Shown: positions 28,532-41,600 of the stretch, piece after piece
Numbering within the stretch: position 1 is the stretch's first letter
Layout: the number at the start of each line of letters is the position of its first letter
NCBI RefSeq assembly: GCF_000189635.1
Contig: NW_002476412.1
Location: forward strand, 1 to 64,000
Direction of reading: 5' to 3'
Source: Tetrahymena thermophila SB210
Lineage: Eukaryota; Ciliophora; Oligohymenophorea; Hymenostomatida; Tetrahymenidae
DNA: 64,000 bases
Notes under the pieces: model-generated
The model's database searches: none
What the model was told of the DNA's origin: nothing
The model's input: the letters and a program-made list of their open reading frames with translations, nothing else
Translations under genes and position numbers: made by a program

Positions 28532-30217
28532 ATATAATTTATGAACTTATTTAAATAATATCCCATATAAAAGACCCTAATAGTAAAATTAAGATTATTT
28601 CCTAATATTTTGTTTTTTTCTTTTTTTAAAACAGAGTATTTTGTTGCTAAAAGCAATCAAAAATTAGCAATACATACTTAAATTTATTTAATTAAATAGT
28701 TAAATTTAATTATATATATATTTATTGTCCATAAAGTCTTATTCTAAATAATGTTTTTTATTTTTGTTTACAACTAGTATTTCTTTTTTTTTTAATTAGT
28801 TAATATATTCGATTATTTATATTTAAACTGCAAAATAAATATTTGAGAGATTTGTTAACTCATTTTTTATTGTAAGGCGTTTATTTCTATTAAAGATAAA
28901 TTTAACAGAAAGTTTAATATTTTGAAATTTAATTACAGAAAATAATTGAAAATCTAATATTTACTTTAATCAGCCCATCAAAAAATAAATTATAATTTGT
29001 AATTTTTTAATGATTTAATCAATTATTCATCAATAAAAAAATAAAATCTTTATGTAAAATACTCAAATTTTTTAGAAGCGAGATATTTAATGAAATAAAA
29101 ACAAGCAAGAACTTATAAATTTCTATAATTTAATTCTTTAAGAATTTTATACTTAAACATATTTGTTAATGTTCCTAAAGTGGCTATGGAATAATAAGAT
29201 AAAATAGACTTTATAGAAAGTAGTTGCTTTATAAGATAAAAATATAGAATCCATTTTTCAAATAATGTTTTAGAATTAAAAGATTAGATTAACTAGTTTT
29301 TAATTTAAAAATAATTCTCCTATTAACCCTTTTGTTATGAGTTGTAATTTATTTATATTCTCATTTCAAAAAATACTAATCAAAATAATCTTTTAATATT
29401 ATATATTCATAGCTTTTTTAAAGGGTTTTAAATGATATATTTTATAAATCACATATATTTAGGTTCTCACTCCCAACTTTTGACCCATTATTGATAGGAC
29501 TAAATAATTTAGGCTTCTAATAAATGGAGGTGGAAGGCAGGTGTTTTAAATAACAGGATTTATAGTATTACAAAAATATTAAAATACATATTTCATATAT
29601 TTCAAGCACAGCTATTTAGAAAAATTTATTATAAAAGAAAACTGACTAATAAGTTTTGAATTTAATCAAGTTATTTAATAAATAATATTAAATATTTCAT
29701 TTATTAACAATTTATTAAAATAATAAGACTCAATCTTTACTGTTCTTTAATTAACTTATTAGAAAATGTTAAAAATCTTATTTGTTAAATTAAAATTCTT
29801 AATGACTTTAAAAAAGTGAAGAAAAAAAAGTTGTCAATTACCTCTATTAATTAAATATAAAAATTTGGCAAAGCTTTGATTATCATTACAAAAATTAAAT
29901 ATTTAAATTATTTATTTGATGGAAAATACTAATAAATTAATATTTCCTATAAACAATTACGCAAAATACATTAAAAAAATCTAGTTAAATTTGTATTTAT
30001 TTACATGTTATAAAAAAACAGAAGAAAGCATCTTTATAATTTATATTTCATTATATTAAAGTATACATACATGCGGAGGAGCATAAGTATTAATTTTTTG
30101 AGTTGAGTTGATTTTTATGATAAATAATTAATAGTGAGATAAAAAAGTATTATTAATTAAAACAACTTACATACATAAATAAATAACATAGAATTAAAAA
30201 GAAGTAATATTTATAAA
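28532..30217. other. Intergenic region with a GC-richer patch
   Basis: About 1.7 kb without a supported gene. A patch at about 29461-29550 (GGTTCTCACTCCCAAC ... GGAGGTGGAAGGCAGGTG) is clearly richer in G and C than its surroundings. It has no long frame, so an unrecognised RNA gene is possible. Confidence 0.4.
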
Positions 30218-33200
30218 ATGAATATAATTTACAAGGAGTAAGCAAATTAATCTGTGTATCAAAGAATGAAGAAATTTTACTTAGAAGAGAGTTATCCGCT
30301 AATCAAGCTATTTGATAGACCTTATCTGATATCTATTTTTCTGATTATTTTCAAGCATCTTTAGTATTTTTTCCTTTAACTCAGTCCTAGTATCATGAGC
30401 CAAATAATTGATTTAGAAAATGATGCTTCATTTTTGCAGTACGGAGTTTACTTTTAAGGCAGATAAATTGTAGAAAGTGCTGTTATTTACACATTACTCA
30501 TTATAAATTCTTATGTATTTTGTGCATTCTTAATATACTTTCTCAGATCAGTATTTTGGTAGATTAAGCCTAAAGAAGATTATCTTCTTTCTCTAATTTT
30601 CTAAGTCTACTTTTATTTAATCTACATGATATCTGCTATGTGTTCATTGCTACTTTTTAATACTAATCCAGCAGCAAGCTCAATCAATCTTATTCTTACG
30701 ATGATTATAAGTAGGTTTTTGAGTTTAATTAGTAGTTTAATAAAAAATATTATGTATTTTATTACTTATTCTTGAAATAAATTAATTTTAAAGTAGAAAT
30801 AAGAGATATATTTAATTTTACATAAAATTTATTATTGCAATTAAAGTTTTTTTTTAATATAGCTTATATTCAATCTGTACATGAGTATGATGATAGATTT
30901 GTGAGATACGACTATCTTTCAATGAGATCTTCTTGGTAGAGGAATATAAGCACAGTTTTTGAGTTAATATCTTTGTTTTGTTATGTTTACTTAGACGGGA
31001 ATAAGCTATTGGCCTTTACAATTATCTTTTATTTAATACTTTTACTCTTAGAAATTTACTATGTTCCAATCTATAATTAGCAAGTTCAAGTCCTGAATTT
31101 TTTTGGTTTCATATTCAACATTATCTCAAATATAAATACCTATTTCATCTTGAATACATCATTTTGGAGGATTTACATCTTTGGGTTACTTATATTTATC
31201 CCACTTTGTTTTACTATAGCAAAAAACAGTATTAATATGAGAATACAATAGATTTGCCTAGAATAAGTGAGTAAAAACAGCATCAGGAGTAAATCATTAG
31301 AAAGTAAGCTCTAAAAACAATAGCAGAACTATTTTTCTTAAAGAGAATTGGATGAACTTGATATTTATCTTAGAAATATCTACTCTTTGTGTAAACTAAA
31401 CTATGATGAGTATTTGTCATCATATTCCTCTTTATATTTGGAAAATATAATCTAAAATCACAAATAATACTGTAAAAACTATCCCTATTGTTTCTGCTCT
31501 GAGGTAAATATCAATTAATTAATTAGAGTTATATGAAAAATACAAACAAGAAAGCAAATTTTTTTTGTAGTTATAGTTATTCTATATATATTTTAATTAA
31601 AATTAGCTTTTTAATTACTTCCATAAAAAATACTTTTGCAATATTTAAAAAAAATAAATATTGTTAATGCTTTTTTTTAATTTAACAAAAACCATTAATT
31701 TTTGTAAAAAACTTTCTCTAATCCATAAAAATATCAATTATTTAATTAATTTACAGCTTGAAGTGTGATTTAAATTAATCTAAATGATCTTTATCGAATT
31801 ATCTATTTTGTGTTACTGAAAATTAGATTAAAAAGTGATTGTTTAATTAATAATCTTTTTAAAATTATAATAAAACAGGAGATTAATAGTCAAGAATAGA
31901 GGGAATCAACGAATATCAGAAGTTTGTATCTTTATAATTATATAGAAATTATTTACTAGCAAACAGTTTAGGAAAACTCCAATAAGCAATTATGTAATTT
32001 AATTTTTAGTTATTTGATGTTTGTGATTGAAGTGTAGAAAAATGAAACAAAGGCTATTACTATTGCTTTAGATTATCTTCAAAATAAATAAAGTATGATG
32101 ACCTATTTGTAATAGCAAAGGCTACTTTATGTGATCAATTACCTCAATCAAAAAGTTGAGTTTTTTAAAGCTCAATATCAAACCACAAATAAAAATAACG
32201 AAATGTAATTAGATTTCATAGAAAGTATTAACTACGACTTTGATATGTATAAGAGTTGTATTTTATTCCAGTAATGCTTGTTAATTAAAAAAGTTGCTCT
32301 TTAAAAAATGGGAATGAACAACATCAATTTGTTAGAGATAGAATCAACTTTTAGTCTTTTAAGAGACAAAAGAGAGGAACTCCAAAGTCTACTTATTCAC
32401 CTTATAAATAGATATCACAAGAGCTACATTTTGTATTTTTTAATTGAGAGCTTCGAAAAATCTCTATAATCTGATGAGACACTCTCTAAGATATTAGACA
32501 AAGAGAAAAAGTAAATATATACTGCTATGAATTTAGTTTAAAATATAAAGAAACTAACCCTGTATTCAGAAGACAGCTGCGTAATTTTCATAACATTACT
32601 CACAAATATTGGAATAGTGAAAAAGGTTACAAAAAATATTTATGATGTTGTTCCTCTTTTAAAAAATAATGAAGTAATAGGCAAAAATATAAATTATATG
32701 ATGAATTAAAAGATTAGCGCTGTGCATAATAATATTTTGCAGAATTTCATTTAAAGCCATAATGTTGATTTCTAAGTTAAAAATTATCCTCTTTTAATAG
32801 GAATAGACAATTAAGGCTGGGCAATTCCTTACAAAATGAAAGTGTAAACTTGCTTGATAGGAATAAGTGATTTTGGTGCTAGTTGCTGGGTTAAATAAAT
32901 TAAAGACACAAATCTATATATGTAGTTGTCATACAACAATAATTTTGAAATTTTGACAATATCGCAAAGTATTTACCAATATTTACTAAAAGACGTGATT
33001 CCATAAAATCGCATTCAAAAAGTTAAAATTGGAAACCTCATGCCTACGCTAGAACATTTTATCAAAAAAAGTATTAAATTAATTAAGTTTTTTAATTATG
33101 GTTTACTCTTTTTAATTATTTTTTAGAAGAAATTTTTTGTAAACACAAACCAGATACCACAAATTTTGGCCAATATTTAATAAATCAAAATTTATACATT

Positions 33201-36200
33201 AATTAATTAACTAATTATAAATTTAAAAAACAGGATTCTCAACTTCATAGAATTATTATGAGTCTATTTTCTTGAAACCTAGTAAAGAAGAATTCTGCTA
33301 TAGTGATAATAATTTCAAGAAAGAAAGCAATCTTATTGTAAATATTTTTGAAATGGAAATTTATAAAATTAGAGCTGATTACTACACAATACGACATAGC
33401 TGTATTGAAATTATTTAAGTTGTTATATCATGCTTAGAACCTATAGTAGAATTTCAATTTAAAGTAGAAGCAGCTAGATAATTATTGTATGATTTTGAAT
33501 ACTTTTAAGCTTATGATTACGAATTTATTGATAACTAAAAATTACTCCTACAAAACTATATAATCCAAACAAATATTAATAGAAGACATATGCATATTAA
33601 TAATTTCTATGAAGGTTAATCAAACCAAAGAATTAATGAACTCACTTAGTCTAGTTTTGAAGAATCTTAAAATGAGTCAGGTAAATAACTAACAAATAGA
33701 GATGAAAATAATGAATAGCATCAATAAACTTAAATTCCCACATAGAACATTACAAAGCGAAGATAGTCTAAAATTGACTAAAATGAATAAATACATAATT
33801 AATTAGCTAATTAGAATTAAAAATTTTCATTAATGGATTTAGAAAAACCAGAAATTCTTAAGAAGTAAAAAACCAAGCAATCATTAAGAGAAATGACTTT
33901 AAATAGATTAAGTAATAAATTGGATACACATATTTTAAGTAGCATACAACTTTAAGAAAATGATAGCAATTATGATGCATTATCACCTCATAATATTAAT
34001 AGCTAATTTTAAATTTTATACCCTACTGTCTTTTAATCAGGAAACGATTTGCTAAATTCTCCTTCTGCCTAATCAAACACTAATATAAAAGACCTGGCTT
34101 ATTCTCCTCACACTAGAAATATGTTACAAATGTCTACTCATTAATCAAGATTAGATTCCTTTGATTCAAATCCAGTTTAAGACTTGGCCTCTTTTCATAA
34201 AAGAAATGGGTAAAGCACTATTTATCAATAGTAGATATCAAAATTGAGCTCCGAGCTTTCTACTAAAAGGATTTCTAATCGAACTTTAGATAAAAATTCT
34301 CAATTGGATAATCCATTATAAAGCAATAAAAATTTAATTGCTAAATAAAAAACTTCTTTCTTTTTCAATTAGCTTGTATAGAAACAGTAATCAGCATCTT
34401 CACAAGATTATTTTGATGAACACTCTCATAAACTTTCTAAAATAAATTTTAATAGAACTAATAGCAAAAAATCTTTTAGAAATGTAAATGAAGGCAGTGT
34501 AAACCTTTCAGCTAAAACAGGAGATTCTAAGAAAAAGTAATCAGAATAATAAATTTAATTAATTTATTATAAAAATTTTTTATTTTATTTTATTCATTTT
34601 TAATTATAAATCAATTAACACCAAAAAATTTTATAAAATTTTTATTAATATATTTTAAAATATGAAAATTTTTAAAAAATAATTTTTTTAACTATATTTA
34701 ATAAAAAAAACTAATTAAAGTATTTATTTTAATAGCTTTTGTACTTATTTAAATCATTTTACTAATGTAATAAAATTTAATACCAAATAAAATTATATTT
34801 ATTTATTAAGTAATTAATTTTTTAAAAAAGATAAAAACTAATTTTAGAACTGAGAAAACCAAATAAAATGACTTTGTTGAGATCAATATAATATTTTGGA
34901 TTTATTACTTTGCTCGTTATGGTTATTGTAAACATAGTAAATTTTGATTAGCTGAATAAATATCTAAGTAACCAAAAAGATGATTATGAAAATTAAGATT
35001 GGGCTTGTAGAATGTAAGTTTTGTTGACTTAAATTTTAGGAACATAAGGAATAGTTAATATTGTAAGAAGAAATCCATAATACTTACAAGCATCAGAAAA
35101 CAAAGTTTAACTGACAGCAGATATAAAATCTTAGTAGTAACATTAATTATAATTAATGTCAAATCTTCTGCTCGAGTATTAAGATAATAAAGTAATAAGC
35201 ACTCTTAATAATATTATATAAGATGAGGTTTTTAATTTTACATTTGCTTTTAATGCTACACGAACAATTCAAACTTCTTATAAAATAGATTATAGCTTAA
35301 AAATAATGCTAGCTTATTTATATTATATTGTCTATAATTAAGGTCCTGTATAAGCTAACACTTTGTAGCTATAAATTAACTTAATTTAACTTAACAAATA
35401 ATTGGATATTATTGATGATAAGATATAAAAATCTATTCATAACACATTTTAAAACATATAAGCTTCCATAACAAGCTAGTAAATTGCAGATATTATTGTT
35501 GCCTCATTTTTCTCCCTATTTTTTATACCAATTTATATCTATGTACAAAAAAAGAGATAGGACATCTTAGTACTTTTCTCTACTTTCGGGCCAGATAAAA
35601 TTTAAATGATGATAGATACAGTCCTATAATGTGAGCTTGGAGTTGAGAAGCTAAGATAAATATTCAACCAAAATAACAGTGATTAACAATATAAAATACA
35701 AAACCAAAAAGATGCTAATTAAAACTTTATAAATATAAATGGTTTAAAATCTATTTCTATTGAGAAGAAGAAAAACATCAGCTCAACTACTAGACTTCCA
35801 ATTTTTAAAATTTCTTTAATATTTTATGCAACTATATTTATTTTAGTCAATGTCATCTACTCGTTTGGCATAGGATTTGCTCTGATTCCATTTATCGATA
35901 ACTAGCTAAATAATTTAGATTACACAAGTAAGTTCTTATTTTTTTAAATATATTTAAATTGTTAAGAATATGTTACAATAATAAATTTTTAAATTAAAAT
36001 TTTCTTAAAAATTTATTTAAATAATTTTAGTTTGAATTTTTTCTTAAAATTCAACCTTGAAAATTTATTTTGCAAATTAATCTTAATAATGAAAAATTAA
36101 AGTATTTTTCTATTATTCTATGATTTTTAATTTAAAATAATTTAACTTTTTATGGTTACAATTTAAGAAAATAAACATAATATATTTAATTTTATTGATT

Positions 36201-36976
36201 TAAAAATTTTATTTTTATAATTAGATAGTGTTTACACAATACACTAGTTTATGTCAGAATTAATTGCATATCGAATGCAATTTATATAATCTAAGCAGTA
36301 AAACTAAACTGTAATATTTGACTTATATTATTCAAACAGTAATTCCTTAATATAAAATACAACCTAAAATTTAAATCAATTCTATAAGATCATAAATTAA
36401 CAAAGTAGTATCTCTAGATATGAATACAACGCATTTAATAATTTGAATAAAAATTTAATGTAAAACAATGCATGTATGGAATCTTAGAATAACCTAGGTT
36501 ATATTGATTCATAGGGATTTAATTTAACTTAATGTAATTCAACTTCAGGAGGTATATTTTAGTAAGGTATGATCTCTGCAATCAAATATTTTTCTGATGC
36601 AATAGTATCTTCTAATTCTTAGTTTTAATAACAAAACAAAACAATCTTTTAACAAAATGCTGCTTAGCACTTTAGTCAATATAGTCTATCACAATATTAT
36701 TATTACCAAGCTTATTAATCATATATGGTCTAAATCATAAGAGAATTTGTAAAAAGTATTACTTTAGAGCATTATGATTTATATAAAATTCTTAACATTT
36801 CTCTTATGCTCTTTTAGATTTTAGCATTCATTATTTCCATAATATTTATATATATAAGATTTTATTAATAATCATACAAATCAATACTAGAAACAAAGCG
36901 CTTGCTGGATTTAATAGATATGTAATTTTTAAGAGAGAATTAGTATGTACTTTCTTATTTCAAATCACTTAAATGA
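30218..36976 (+). CDS. PAS-containing multi-pass membrane protein, copy B (TmcB-like)
   Basis: Six exons: 30218-30710, 30863-31503, 31879-33070, 33234-34536, 34831-35927, 36225-36976. They total 5478 nt (1825 residues). The N-terminal 378 residues carry FYLEESYPLIKLFDRP, several membrane helices and HEYDDRF, ending in HKQYCKNYPYCFC. Exon 3 has a helical region (SYLMFVIEVQKNETKA), then a PAS-like domain from about residue 600 (SEDSCVIFITLL; GKNINYMM; GWAIPYKMK). Exon 4 is a Gln/Ser/Asn linker. Exons 5-6 (from about residue 1210) hold four membrane helices flanking soluble segments, ending DMQFLRENQYVLSYFKSLK. That the C-terminal membrane part belongs to the same gene is shown by a conserved phase-2 splice and by copy A. 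It is first of a head-to-tail trio. Likely a membrane sensor; the ligand is unknown. Confidence 0.88.
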
Positions 36977-38691
36977 AAGAGCTCTTTATATATAAAATAA
37001 ATATTATGTTTACTCATTTATTGTTATCTATTTAATAACTTGCATGCTTCTTTTCTACTTTTTCAAAAAGGTTTAACTCTTAATATATTAAAAATAAAAA
37101 TTTATATGTAAAATTATAATTTTGCTTTGATTTTAATTTGGTTTTTATTTGTTATTCTAGAAAAAAAAAAAAAACTTTGTTAGTAATAAAAATTAGTTCA
37201 GTAACAAAAGGATGAAAGAAATTTATTTATTAATAATTAAATATTTACTATTTAAGCTATTTTAATTTTTTATAATATTATTTTTACTACATTTATTTAA
37301 ATAATTAAATTTTTTCGATATTAGCTATTTTAATTTTTAATATATTATTTTTGCTTATAAGCGCGGCATAAATACAACATAAATGCTTACAACGTCAAGT
37401 GCGCAAAATTTGTATTGAATTTTTTTGGGCAAAAATGTTGGTGATATCTAATTTATTTATAAAATATTCAGAAAATATGGTGAAAATTTATGAGGATTTA
37501 TGGTATATTAATTAAAATTTAATTTTTTTATTAAATTAAGAAATTATGAAAGAAAATGATGATGGAGAAGAGTTTTTTGAGAGTCACAAAACACTAACCA
37601 ACATTACAAGAAGATATTGAAAAGTCCTAAGAATATAACAACAAAGAATAATAATAATGATAAACAAATATATTAATTTAGAGATGTATTCATATTTGAT
37701 AATTCAATATATACAAATATATGCGTGTGTATGTATGTATTTAAAACTTAAATTATTTTAACTTTCTTAAATTAAGGTGCTCTGTTCTCTATTTTAAGAT
37801 GATTTTTTATTAAATTGCAAAATGAAGAAAAATAATTATTTTTTTTGTGCACCTTAACTTAGATAATGGACGATAATTAGGTCTTTAATAAAATTTTTTT
37901 ATGTTTGCTGGATAGTTAATAAACAAGCAAAAATATTTTTGAATTTTAATAAATATATAAAATGGTTAAAGTATATTTGAAAATTTACTTACAAATTTAT
38001 CTACTAAAAAAATTGAAGTGGGTGCTGGAATAAAAAGTAGGTTTTACAGCACAAAATTCTAATATAATTTTGCGCATTTTGTGCACGTCAAACTTGAATT
38101 CATTATTTTTGCTTTAGTTTTTAAATAAAATAATTAAATTCCACAAAAAGAAATAAATAATTTTTCAAAAAATGCTATGAAGTTAGTAAACTAATTTTCT
38201 CAAAAAATAGCAAAAAGATTTTTTGTCTTATTTTAACTTAAATTTAAATGCTAGCGATTTTAAAAGGAGTCATTTTTTAAAAATAATATTAAAAATGAAC
38301 TTTTTTGAAAGAAAAATAAAACATTTTTGATATATTGACTTATTTAAAATAGTTATTACACTTACTAACTTTTTAGTGAATGTAATCTTTTTGCTTCTAA
38401 GGTTTCTTTACTTTCTAATTCACGAAAAATATATCCAAAAAAGAAATCCTAATGAATAGTTAATTATTGACCTGATAAATCTTAGAAATTTATTTATTTT
38501 TAAATTCAAGCAATTTGCAACATATATTGCTTACACATTCAAAGCTTGAAACAAAGAAAAAAAATAATCATACTTAATTTTCCTAAAAGTTAGAAATCTA
38601 AATAATTTTGTAATCATCAATCTAATTAAAGCAACAAAAAAAGAGTTAATCTTACTAAAAAATAATAAAAAAAAGGTCAAAAGAAAAATAT
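36977..38691. other. Intergenic region with imperfect inverted repeats
   Basis: 1.7 kb between copies B and C with no supported gene. Two GC-richer patches, about 37391-37431 and 38049-38100, are imperfect inverted copies of each other (GTGCGCAAAATT versus AATTTTGCGCAT, each near ACGTCAA). A short frame at 37545-37620 is not supported. Confidence 0.5.
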
Positions 38692-41600
38692 ATGAACACA
38701 AAAGATAAAAGCCAACACAAATTGACCTTTCATTAAAGGATTAAGGAATTTTACCTTGAAGAGAGTTATGCATTAGTTACAAAATTTAATAGATCATTTT
38801 TACTCAGCATCTTTCTAGTCATTTTTAAGCACTTCTAGTATTTTTTACTTCAAATTACACCTAGCATCGCTAGCAAGCTGCAAATTATTTCAGAGAACTC
38901 TGATTTTCTACAAGGCTCGAATTACTTTCAAAGCAATAAAACATTTGAAATAGCTTTTTTATACTTATTTCTATTCTTAAACTCTTTCATTTTTATTGGA
39001 TTCTCATTTTATTTTATTCGCTCTATAATTTGGTAGCTCAAGCCAAAAGAAAATAATATTCTTTCTTTAGCTTTTTAAATATATTACTATGCTTTCTACT
39101 TGATTTCACTTCTTTGCTCAATTCTTCTATTAAATTAGTATCAAATAGCAAGTATAATTAACTTCGTACTAACAATAATCATAAGTAAATATCTTAATTT
39201 AAAATCAAAGAAACTGTTTCATACATTTTTCTTAAAAATTACATTCAATTTAACTTCAAATATTTTTATAATTTTTAAAGCTTTCATAAAAGTTTTTCAT
39301 GAGTATGATGACCGCTTTGTAAGATAAGATTTTCTTTCAATTAGAAATTTATGGTAGAGAACTATTTGCTGTTCGCTTGAGTTAGTTTTACCTATCGCTT
39401 ATGTCTATTCGAAAGACAACTAATTACTCATAACCATAATTATTTTTTATTTGATCATTTTATCATTAGAACTCTTTTATATCCCAATTTATAAATAAGA
39501 AGTGTAGGTGCTAAATATTTGTGGATTTGTATACAATTTATTAGCAACTATTAATGCTTATTTGATGCTTAATACTAATTTCTGGAGAATTTATTTTCTT
39601 AACCTTCTTATATTTATACCATTGAGCTTTTTATTTGCCAAAAATATGGTTAAAATGAGGATAAGGTAAATTTGCTAGGAATAATTATATAAAAATAATA
39701 TTAAAATGGAGTTCAATGGTAATTAATCAAAATAATTGTAATAGCATAACATCTATTCTTAGCGAGATCTAGACTCACTTGATATTTATTTAAGATCTAT
39801 CTATGAAATCTGTAAACTCAGTTATGATGATTACTTATCTTCTTATTCATCATTATATTTAGAATATATTATACAAAATCATTAAAAATATTGTTAATAA
39901 TATCCATATTGCTTTTGCGCTGAGGTATTAAAACATTTAGTTTACTTTATTTATATAACTAGAAACTAAGATTTTCTTTTTTAGAAACTGAAAATTAATC
40001 AAAAATACATTCGCTATTTTTTTATCTAAAAATAATTAAATTTTATGTATTATTCCAAAATTGATAATTCTAGAGTTACTACTTACAATAATTAAATAAA
40101 ATATTATTAATTAAATGCAAAATCTACTAACCTAATATTTTTATTTATAATAATTTTAATAAATATTAACAAAATTAATTAATTTACAAATAAGGATATC
40201 ATTGACTAGGAGTAAAGAGAGTCAACAGAACTTAGAAGCAAATTTCTTTATCATTACATAGAATAAATTTATTGGCAAGCGATTTAGGTGAATTCTCATT
40301 AATCTTAAAGCAATTTACTTTTTAGCTATTTGATGTTTGTTATCGAGGTTCAAAAAAATGAAACCAAGGCTATTACAATCGCTTTAGATTATTTACAAAA
40401 TAAAAAGAACGTGATGGGTATGCATTAATAATAGAGATTATTTTTTATTATTGGCTTTTTAAATTAGAAAGTTAAGATTTTTAACATCCAGTTTCAATTG
40501 CAAAATAAAAATAAAGAAATAAATCTAGATTTTATTGAAAGCATCAATTTTGATTCTAACATGTATAAGAGCTGTCTCCTTTTTTAATAGTGTTTTCTAC
40601 TCAAAAAAATTGCTCTTTAGAGAATGGGAAAGAATATGATAGATTTAGAGTAAATTTATTAAATACTCAAGCTACTAAGATAAAAGAGAGAAGAATTGCA
40701 ACTTATTCTTTCTCTGCTGATTGATTTGTACCATGATAGTTTTATCTTACAACAAATTATTGAAATTTATCATAAATCACTTTAATTTGATGACTATTTA
40801 CAGGATAAACTAAATAAAGAAAAAAAATTTATGAATGCTACTTTAGCTTCTCATTTATTGCTATAAAAAAAGAAACTTTCTCTTTATTCAGAAGATAGTT
40901 GTGTAATATTTATCACACTATTGTAAAATATAGGAACAATTAAAAAAGTTACAAATAATGTTTTCGATGTAATACCAATTTATAAAGTAAACGAGTTAAT
41001 AGGTAAGAATATTAATTATATGATGGCTTAACAAATTAGCTTGGTTCATGATGATATACTTAGAAACTTTATTAAATATCGCAATATGAACTTTAAAGTA
41101 AAAAATTATAGTCTTATAATTGGCATAGATAGCAATGGATGGGCGATACCATATGAAATGAAGATCTAAACATGCATGATTGAACTAAACGATTTTGGTG
41201 TTTCCTGCTGGATAAAACAAATAAAAGATAGCAATCAATACATATAAATGTCATATAGCAACAACTTTGAAGTATTTACCCTTTCTTAATCCTTTTTCAA
41301 ATTATTTTTGCAAAATTGTGTTCCTAAAAGCAATCTTCATTAAGTAAAAATGGGTTCACTTATACCAACGCTAGAGTCTTTCCTAAAAAAAAGTAATTTA
41401 CTATTTTTTAATATAATTTATTTATTTTGATTATAAATGATTTATTAATTTTGATATTATTTTTATTGAAATAAAATTTTAATTTTTAATTTTAGTTGTT
41501 TATTTAATTGAAATATTAGGAGATATTTAATAATTTAATGATGAAATTAAATGCTTTCTATAATATTTTTTTAGAATAATTAATTATTTCTCTCATCCCT

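Noticed and set aside
34884..35927. The C-terminal membrane part of copies B, C and D as separate genes starting at the conserved ATG (for example ATGACTTTGTTG)
   Set aside because: The reading frame upstream of that ATG is conserved among copies (LIxELRxPxKM), a phase-2 splice joins it to the preceding exon in all, and copy A lacks the ATG while keeping the frame. One gene per copy fits better.
37545..37660. Short Glu/Lys-rich frames between copies B and C
   Set aside because: At most about 33 codons, with no splice partner, homology or coding bias.
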